From the NCBI RefSeq assembly GCF_013375535.1, contig NZ_JABXJG010000003.1, forward strand, positions 248,001 through 312,000: 64,000 nucleotides of DNA. Direction: 5' to 3'. Positions 58,386-64,000 of the stretch are shown in pieces. Made by a program: the position numbers and the translations under genes. Position 1 is the stretch's first letter. Every line of letters starts with the position of its first letter. The notes under the pieces were generated by a model. It was not told the DNA's origin, searched no databases, and saw only the letters and a program-made list of their open reading frames with translations. The stretch is from Sphingobium sp. 15-1. Lineage in GTDB: Bacteria > Pseudomonadota > Alphaproteobacteria > Sphingomonadales > Sphingomonadaceae.

Positions 58386-58863
58386 CCGGATTTGGGAAGA
58401 TCGGCTTTGCCACGCGGTCGCGTTTCTGACTTGGATGACAGGTTCCCTGTTTTCGTGCTCATATTAACGGCCGCTTTGAAGAAAAACAAATCGCATTTGA
58501 GTAGCTGGAATGGGTCGATATTTGTGGATCGGCGTCGAAGCTGAACCCCAGCTCCAGTCGGCGCAACTATCTGAAAAAACTCCGGAATTAGGAATACTGG
58601 CGGGGTCCCAATCGGCGCCTATCAGGACCCCACCTCTGGATATTTCTTGTTGCAATACAAAGGTGTGGATGAAATTCGACGGGGTCCCGCTTCGGCACCG
58701 ATCCACATTGTAGCGACAGAATCCAGAAGCTGCCGGTCCGCACTTGGGAGCGAAAAGTTGCCGTTGTACGACCGGAAAGGGTCGACGGCAGAAGCGGTAA
58801 CCATGCGCCAATTCCGAATGCAGCGCCACGGGGGATGTCTCGCGGCGATGACCGCTGCACATT
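58386..58863. repeat. Non-coding region with three 30-bp IS21-end-like repeats
   Basis: Units begin GGGGTCC or GGGGTTC and contain TCGRCRCCGATC. One is on the minus strand at 58520-58549, one on the plus strand at 58681-58710, and between them is a near-palindromic unit at 58602-58631 that reads GGGGTCC at both ends. IS21-family termini carry multiple transposase sites of this style, so a degenerate terminal piece of such an element is likely. No ORF is supported. Confidence 0.45.
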
Positions 58864-59110
58864 TCAGGAGTTTTGAAGAATCGGTGCCAGGTCGCGAAAC
58901 GCGTTGATGACGCGCTGAATGGTGACGACCTTCCCGTCCATGTTATAAGCGATCAATAAGCGACGCTCAAATGTCAGCGTCCGCAGACCTGCGACCAGGT
59001 CATCGCGGGGGGAACCGGCACACGGGCGATGTCGAGCCGATCGAGTGGCTGCGAAAAGGCCGGATCGATGCGGTCGTTCGAGTGGCGGAAGGCGCGTTCG
59101 ATTATCTGTG
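58864..59110 (-). pseudogene. ParE/RelE-type toxin, frameshifted remnant
   Basis: The minus strand reads IERAFRHSNDRIDPAFSQPL, a frame change near 59010, then DDLVAGLRTLTFERRLLIAY and TIQRVINAFRDLAPIL. This is the C-terminal half of a ParE-like toxin (R-T-L-x-F-E-R-R-L-L-I-A-Y ... V-x-x-x-R-D-L). The N-terminus is missing and no antitoxin gene is found. Confidence 0.68.
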
Positions 59111-59178
59111 AAGTTCGAATTCACTGATGCTGCATTTTGCGCGTTGAGGTTCGCGCAAGAATCTGCGGCAAAAATGAG

Positions 59179-59252
59179 TTTAGTTGCGCGAAACGGGGAA
59201 TAATTGCGCATTGACTTGTTTAGTTGCGCGGTTCAGGTTTTCGCGCAACTAA
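59179..59252 (+). promoter_or_regulatory. Operator repeats before the winged-helix Fic gene
   Basis: TTTAGTTGCGCG occurs at 59179-59190 and 59219-59230 (40 bases apart). The second forms a perfect 11-bp inverted repeat, TTAGTTGCGCG / CGCGCAACTAA (59220-59252), ending just before AAGGAG. A TTGACT at 59211 could be a -35. Likely the autoregulatory site of the Fic protein's N-terminal winged helix. Confidence 0.6.
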
Positions 59253-59261
59253 GGAGTGATT

Positions 59262-60635
59262 ATGGCGCGGCCGATACCCGAGGCGGATCTCAATGAAATT
59301 CTGGCGATTGTCGCGCGCCGTGACGGCGGAGCTTCGGTTGCACAGATCGCACAAGCGCTTGCCACGCCCGGCGCCCGCCGCACCCTTCAATATCGCCTTC
59401 GGACATTAGTCGATACCGGCCGATTGCGCTTGAGCGGCGAAGGGCGCACGGCTCGCTATCATGTTGTGGAACACAGCAGCGTCACCGAACCAGTCATCAC
59501 CGACATTGTTCCGCTATCGCCAGAAGGAGAGGCGCTCCTGGCCTATGTGCGCCAGCCCGTGGCCGCAAGAAAACCGGTTGGATATGCTCGTGCCTTCCTT
59601 GACGGTTACCGCCCGAACGAAACATTCTATCTGACGGAAGAGCAGCGTGCGCATTTGGCAAGTCTCGGAAAGCCGCGCGTCGAGGCGGCTCCGGCAGGTA
59701 CTTATGCCAAGCAGATCCTCAGCAGGCTGCTGATTGACCTCGCGTGGAATTCGAGCCGGCTCGAAGGAAACACCTATTCACTGCTGGACACACGGCGACT
59801 GCTCGATTTTGGCGAGGCTGCTGCTGGCCACGGCCAACGCGAAGCCCAGATGATCCTCAATCACAAGGACGCCATTGAATTCCTGGTCGCGGCGGCCGAC
59901 GATATCGGGTTCAATCGCTACACCATTCTCAACCTGCATGCGCTCCTTGCGAACAACCTGTTGACCGATCCCGTTGCAGTCGGGCGATTGCGGCATATCG
60001 TTGTTGGCATTGATGGCTCGACCTTTCATCCGCTCGAAGTGCCCGGGATGATCGAAGAATGCTTTGATCAGCTCCTGGCCACGGCTGAAGCGATCAACGA
60101 CCCGTTCGAACAATCGTTCTTCTTCATGGTGCAGCTGCCATATCTTCAGCCTTTTGATGACGTGAACAAGCGTGTTTCGCGTCTGGCCGCGAATATCCCG
60201 ATGATCAGGGCTAACCTTGCTCCACTATCATTCACCGATGTGCCGGGTGATCTATACATCACGGCAACGCTGGGCGTTTATGAACGCACCGATATTGCGC
60301 TGTTACGCGATGTCTATCTCTGGGCCTATGAACGCTCGGCCGCACGTTATGCAGCGGTTCGTCAGTCCCTTGGCGACCCTGACCCATTCCGATTACGCTA
60401 CCGCGACACTTTGCGCCAGATCATCCGGAATATCATTCGTGAGGCGAGCGGCAGACCGGCGGCGCGCACGCATCTCACGTCCTTCGTGAGCAATCAGATA
60501 CCGACCGAAGACCAGGAACAGTTTGTCGAGGTGGCGGAAACGGAGTTGTTGGGCCTGCATGAAGGCAATTTTGCCCGTTATCAGGTGCGCCCGTCTGAAT
60601 TCGCACGGTGGCAAGCAGCCTGGGCGCAAAATTGA
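59262..60635 (+). CDS. Winged-helix Fic-domain protein with degenerate active site
   Basis: 457 residues. The N-terminal winged helix is ILAIVARRDGGASVAQIAQA, then RRTLQYRLRTLVDTGRLRLS. A Fic-like domain follows with inhibitory motif WNSSRLEGNTYSLLDTRR. Where Fic enzymes have HPFxxGNGRxxR it reads LQPFDDVNKRVSRLAANIP: His is replaced by Gln and the GNG loop by DVN, while Asn-Lys-Arg and the last Arg remain. AMP transfer is therefore doubtful; a transcription regulator that keeps a nucleotide-binding Fic fold is a reasonable alternative. AAGGAG lies 5 bases before ATG 59262. Confidence 0.85.
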   Translation: MARPIPEADLNEILAIVARRDGGASVAQIAQALATPGARRTLQYRLRTLVDTGRLRLSGEGRTARYHVVEHSSVTEPVITDIVPLSPEGEALLAYVRQPVAARKPVGYARAFLDGYRPNETFYLTEEQRAHLASLGKPRVEAAPAGTYAKQILSRLLIDLAWNSSRLEGNTYSLLDTRRLLDFGEAAAGHGQREAQMILNHKDAIEFLVAAADDIGFNRYTILNLHALLANNLLTDPVAVGRLRHIVVGIDGSTFHPLEVPGMIEECFDQLLATAEAINDPFEQSFFFMVQLPYLQPFDDVNKRVSRLAANIPMIRANLAPLSFTDVPGDLYITATLGVYERTDIALLRDVYLWAYERSAARYAAVRQSLGDPDPFRLRYRDTLRQIIRNIIREASGRPAARTHLTSFVSNQIPTEDQEQFVEVAETELLGLHEGNFARYQVRPSEFARWQAAWAQN

Positions 60636-60838
60636 CCGTTCGAACCATTCAAGCGCCAATCATCTGATGGCTTGCCGGCGGTCGCCAGGGTGGGAGTGCC
60701 ATAAATTCGTTCATATCGCTGAGGCATGCCGCGTTGTGTGATCGAGCGGGCTAATTTTTGACTGGCGGCTCGCCCCTGAGAGCCATCACGATATAACGCG
60801 TGGAATGTCCTCTCACATTCGCAGAGGGGAATTCTCGT

Positions 60839-62872
60839 ATGGTACTGAACAAACGTCGCGTGACGATGGTCGCGCTTCCATTTGCACTTTCGGCAGCGGC
60901 GCCTGGGCCGATGCAGGCACAGGGAGTTTCAAACAGACCGGCCTATGGTGCGTTCGGCTTCGACGGCGAGGGCATGGACCCACAAGCACGGCCGGGAGAT
61001 GATTTCTACCTCTATGCGAACGGACATTGGGCGGCGACCACAGACGTTCCTGCCGATCGATCCAGCTACGGGGCGTTCGCGATACTGGAAGATCTGTCGC
61101 GGGAGCGAACCCGCGCCATTCTGGAAGCCGCCGCGAAAGATTCATCAACCAAGATCGGCGCTGCGTACGCAAGTTTCATGGCCAGCTCTGCCGTCGAAGA
61201 AAAGGGGATGACGCCGATCCAGCCCTGGCTCATGGAAATCGCGGCGATCAAAAACAGGGAGAGCTATGCTAGGGTCGCCGCTCAGGCAAGCCGCGCCGGA
61301 GTTGCCGGACCTTTCCGCATCTACATCAGCCAGGATGACAAGGACCCCGATCGCTATATCCTGAAATTAAGCCAGGGCGGTCTGGGGCTCCCGGATCGTG
61401 ACTATTATCTGGACCCGTCCGAGAAGATGGCTGCGATCAGGACGGCCTATGTCAGGTACCTGGAGAAAATGCTGACGCTGGCCGGGCAGACCCACGCGAG
61501 GGGCAGGGCAGAGGCTCTGCTGGGATTGGAAACCGAGATCGCCAGAACCCATTGGTCGCGCGTCGACAGCCGGGACGTCGAGAAAATCTACAATAAGATG
61601 ACCCTGGTCGAACTGATAAAGACCGCACCCGGTTTCAACTATCGCGCCTTCTTCGCGGCGAACAAGATCGACGCCACGTCTCTCATCGTTGCCCAGCCCA
61701 GCGCAATTGTTGGCGAGGCAGCGGTGATCGGCAATGCGCAGCTCGATGTCCTCAAGGATGCACTGTTGGTGCGCAGCCTTCACGCCCTTGCTGATGTTCT
61801 GCCCGACCGAATCGGCGCGGAGGATTTCGCATTTTACGGGACGGTGCTGACCGGTGCTCCGACCCGGCCAGAGCGCTGGAAACGGGGCTTCGATTTTATG
61901 AAGGGCGCGCTTGGCGAGGAGGTTGGCAAGACCTATGTCGCCCAATATTTCCCGCCGCAGACCAAGTCCGCGATGGACCAGTTGGTGAAGAATGTGATCG
62001 CCGCCATGGGCCGGCGCATTGATCGTCTGAAGTGGATGAGCGAGCCGGCCAAGCTCCGGGCGCAAGCAAAGCTCGCCGCGTTCACGGCGAAGATCGGCTA
62101 CCCTGACAGATGGCGTGATTATTCCGGCCTTATGATCAAGCCGGACGACCTCTTTGGCAACGCGGCCCGGGCCAACCAGTTCGCATTCGACTATAATGTC
62201 GGAAAGCTCGGCAAGCCGATCTATCGGTGGGAATGGGGCATGACCCCCATGGAGATCAACGCCTATGCCAGCTTCAGCAAGGTCGAGATCGTGTTCCCCG
62301 CGGCGATCCTGCAACCGCCCTTTTTTGATCCCCATGCCGATCCGGCGATCAATTATGGCGGCATTGGCGCGGTCATCGGCCATGAGCTCAGCCATCATTT
62401 CGATGATCAGGGCGCCAAATATGACGAATCCGGCAAGCTCGCCCAATGGTGGACCGAAGCGGACGTCGCCGCTTTCAGGAAATTGAGCCAGCAGTTGGTC
62501 CGGCAGTACGATGACTATGAGCCTTTCCCAGGCAGCCATGTCAAAGGCGTCCTCACTCTCGGCGAGAATATCGGCGATCTCGCTGGCTTGGCCGTCGCGC
62601 TCGACGCCTATCACACCTCGCTTGGTGGAAAGCCGGCCCCGGTCATCAATGGCACGACGGGCGATCAACGCTTCTTCCTGGGCTGGGCACAGGTCTGGCG
62701 AATGAAATATCGGGAAGCGATTGCTCGTCAGCGGCTCGTCACCGACCCGCATTCTCCCGCGCAATATCGCGCTGCCACGGTGCGAAACTTCGATGCGTGG
62801 TACGCAGCGTTTCAGGCGAAGCCGACTGACAGGCTGTATCTGCCCCCTCAGGATCGCATCAGGATCTGGTGA
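60839..62872 (+). CDS. M13-family metallopeptidase (neprilysin/PepO-like), secreted
   Basis: 677 residues. Signal peptide MVLNKRRVTMVALPFALSAA ...MQAQG; then FGFDGEGMDPQARPGDDFYL and the M13 N-terminal domain. The C-terminal zinc site is HELSHHFDDQGAKYDESG with the third ligand Glu in GENIGDLAGLAVALDAY, and NAYASFSKVEIVFPAAILQP nearby. Acts on peptides in the periplasm or outside. AGAGGGGA lies 8 bases before ATG 60839; a longer start at 60800 would spoil the signal peptide. Confidence 0.92.
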   Translation: MVLNKRRVTMVALPFALSAAAPGPMQAQGVSNRPAYGAFGFDGEGMDPQARPGDDFYLYANGHWAATTDVPADRSSYGAFAILEDLSRERTRAILEAAAKDSSTKIGAAYASFMASSAVEEKGMTPIQPWLMEIAAIKNRESYARVAAQASRAGVAGPFRIYISQDDKDPDRYILKLSQGGLGLPDRDYYLDPSEKMAAIRTAYVRYLEKMLTLAGQTHARGRAEALLGLETEIARTHWSRVDSRDVEKIYNKMTLVELIKTAPGFNYRAFFAANKIDATSLIVAQPSAIVGEAAVIGNAQLDVLKDALLVRSLHALADVLPDRIGAEDFAFYGTVLTGAPTRPERWKRGFDFMKGALGEEVGKTYVAQYFPPQTKSAMDQLVKNVIAAMGRRIDRLKWMSEPAKLRAQAKLAAFTAKIGYPDRWRDYSGLMIKPDDLFGNAARANQFAFDYNVGKLGKPIYRWEWGMTPMEINAYASFSKVEIVFPAAILQPPFFDPHADPAINYGGIGAVIGHELSHHFDDQGAKYDESGKLAQWWTEADVAAFRKLSQQLVRQYDDYEPFPGSHVKGVLTLGENIGDLAGLAVALDAYHTSLGGKPAPVINGTTGDQRFFLGWAQVWRMKYREAIARQRLVTDPHSPAQYRAATVRNFDAWYAAFQAKPTDRLYLPPQDRIRIW

Positions 62873-62883
62873 TGATCGGGAGC

Positions 62884-62912
62884 GGCAGGGCTGGACTTCG
62901 TGTCGCCCTGCC
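62884..62912. terminator. Hairpin between convergent peptidase and MNT-HEPN genes
   Basis: GGCAGGGC (62884-62891) pairs with GCCCTGCC (62905-62912), an 8-bp stem 12 bases after the peptidase stop and 15 bases before the stop of the converging gene. Confidence 0.6.
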
Positions 62913-62926
62913 AAATATTGCGGCGA

Positions 62927-63823
62927 TTAGTCTGCGAGCCGTTCCTCGCAGATTTCCTTCACAAGCACCTGGAGATGGCTGATGCGTTCGCAGAGCCAGT
63001 CCAGTTCTTCCGCGGTGATTTTGTAATGATCGGAATAACGCGCATTGACATAGGCGCTGCGGAGCAGTTCGAAACAGCGTTGAGCGAAGCGCGTATCACG
63101 AGGCCAAGCTGAAATTAGGCGAGCATCCTGCCCTTCGCACTGCGAACGAAGGAAATTCAGCTTGTGAGATTTTGGCGAGTAAAGCGTCAAAACCAGAAGA
63201 AAGCAATGATACAGCCTTTCGGTCGCCTGATGCAGAGCGAAAGCCGCTTCATTCGAATGGCCTTCGCTCATGGCGTGTCGCGCCATGCTCAAGAATCCCA
63301 CTGAACTGGGAAACCATTTGTCGAAATACTTTTGCGCTTCCTCTAGCGCCTCGTTTAGCGGGAGTTTGCTCGGCTGATTAAACGGATGGTCCGGCGCCTC
63401 GTAGAGAGCGATGCCATCCCGGACGATATCGACAAAGAAGGGCCGGCCTTTCTTGAGCTGCGCATTGACGTCGGTCAGGCTGTGGTAGATCGGGTTGACC
63501 GGGGTTTTGATCTTTTTGGAGATCGTCTGCGCCCGCATCAAATGGTCTTCGGCCTGCGTCCAATATTCGACCGGATCGGCCAGTTCCTCGTGGTTGACGA
63601 CCACCAAAATGTCATAGTCCGAGAAGTAACCACCGACAGGATCTTCGACCCAGCCGCCACGCGCATAGGAGCCGAAAAGGATCACCTTGAGGATCTTGCC
63701 CGCTTTCCGATGCGGCGCGTTGCGCCCGGCCAATGCATCCTCGAACTCGGCAAAGAGGATGCGGACAACCTCGTCCAGTTCGGCACGCTTGCGGGGAGGC
63801 AGATGATCAAGAGCGGTCTTCAT
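62927..63823 (-). CDS. Single-chain MNT-HEPN protein (nucleotidyltransferase + HEPN)
   Basis: About 298 residues. The N-terminal minimal nucleotidyltransferase has GSYARGGWVEDPVGGYFSDY D (G-S-x-x-x-G ... S-D-x-D, metal-binding Asp pair). The C-terminal HEPN domain runs from SMARHAMSEGHSNEAAFALH to NARYSDHYKITAEELDWLC, with the R-x-x-x-H near its end. Separate MNT and HEPN proteins form toxin-antitoxin pairs in which MNT AMPylates HEPN; here they are fused, so autoregulation in cis is likely. ATG 63823 is preferred over the frame start at 63934, which lacks domain sequence. Confidence 0.86.
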   Translation of the reverse strand: MKTALDHLPPRKRAELDEVVRILFAEFEDALAGRNAPHRKAGKILKVILFGSYARGGWVEDPVGGYFSDYDILVVVNHEELADPVEYWTQAEDHLMRAQTISKKIKTPVNPIYHSLTDVNAQLKKGRPFFVDIVRDGIALYEAPDHPFNQPSKLPLNEALEEAQKYFDKWFPSSVGFLSMARHAMSEGHSNEAAFALHQATERLYHCFLLVLTLYSPKSHKLNFLRSQCEGQDARLISAWPRDTRFAQRCFELLRSAYVNARYSDHYKITAEELDWLCERISHLQVLVKEICEERLAD

Positions 63824-64000
63824 GGTGCCCAGAGTCGTTCCTCGGCGCGGAAAAGCCAAGAAAAATATGCACCTCGCGAAGAGGCCGGGGGCGGGGACTG
63901 GCATGGCTCTGCCCGTCGACAGCCCCGCCAGCACGAGCGTTTGCTCCCGTTCTCTTCACGGATCAGTTCAAACGTAAAATGCGACGCCCTTCTCGCGTCC
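63824..64000. other. Terminal non-coding stretch
   Basis: 177 bases upstream of the MNT-HEPN gene to the window edge. It presumably holds that gene's promoter. No gene or structure is recognised. Confidence 0.4.

Noticed and set aside
1..64000. CRISPR arrays, rRNA or tRNA genes
   Set aside because: No regularly spaced repeats of 25-40 bases and no tRNA or rRNA signature was seen while reading both strands.

Overview
The window is high-GC alphaproteobacterial DNA, most likely from a sphingomonad (Sphingobium, Novosphingobium or Sphingomonas). The reasons are a Wza/Wzc/Wzy-type exopolysaccharide locus, a catabolic island with its own TonB-dependent receptor, and IS types common in that family. 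No rRNA, tRNA or CRISPR array was seen.

1-9.6 kb holds an exopolysaccharide locus. A flippase (cut by the window edge) and a priming sugar phosphotransferase lie on the minus strand. Divergent from them are an outer-membrane export lipoprotein, a chain-length tyrosine kinase and an O-antigen-ligase-type polymerase. Converging on these is an unusual protein fusing a family-4 glycosyltransferase to a P-loop kinase, preceded by a LuxR-type response regulator. 9.6-10.7 kb is AT-rich spacer, then the wreck of an Eco29kI-like restriction-modification operon cut by an IS5-type remnant. 10.7-14.1 kb is a small acyl-CoA or ketone catabolic unit: two short-chain dehydrogenases, an acyl-CoA dehydrogenase and a GntR/FCD regulator.

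14.1-37.0 kb is a mobile-element mosaic. An IS21-type remnant contains a complete IS3-type element (with a 3-bp duplication). Its istB gene is split by a 2.55-kb element carrying a large serine recombinase, bounded by a shared 9-bp core. Two 1929-bp IS1634-type copies in opposite orientation, each with its own 5-bp target duplication, bracket the segment 21.7-35.0 kb. Between them lie IS66, IS110, IS701, IS3 and IS1380 pieces, a complete IS3, a complete IS110, mazEF, a 2,4-dienoyl-CoA-reductase-type flavoenzyme, a resolvase and a Fic protein. The second IS1634 copy splits an ORF that is itself a fusion of a TetR N-terminus to an arylsulfatase C-terminus.

37.0-56.7 kb is a coherent catabolic island. 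It encodes a CYP101-like P450 with its ferredoxin, two luciferase-like flavin monooxygenases, a flavin reductase, a RibBA-like flavin-supply protein, a CoA ligase, a zinc alcohol dehydrogenase, two SDRs, two enoyl-CoA hydratases, a thiolase, two SnoaL-like proteins, an AhpD-like protein and a TonB receptor. The set suits oxidation, ring opening and beta-oxidation of an alicyclic or terpenoid-like substrate; this is inference. An 18-bp palindrome, GTCAAC-N6-GTTGAC or a close variant, occurs five times at its promoters, including that of its TetR gene. A different 19-bp palindrome precedes the MerR and P450 genes.

56.9-64 kb holds a DUF6880 protein, a region with IS21-end-like repeats, a broken ParE toxin, a winged-helix Fic protein with a degenerate active site, a secreted M13 metallopeptidase and a fused MNT-HEPN protein.
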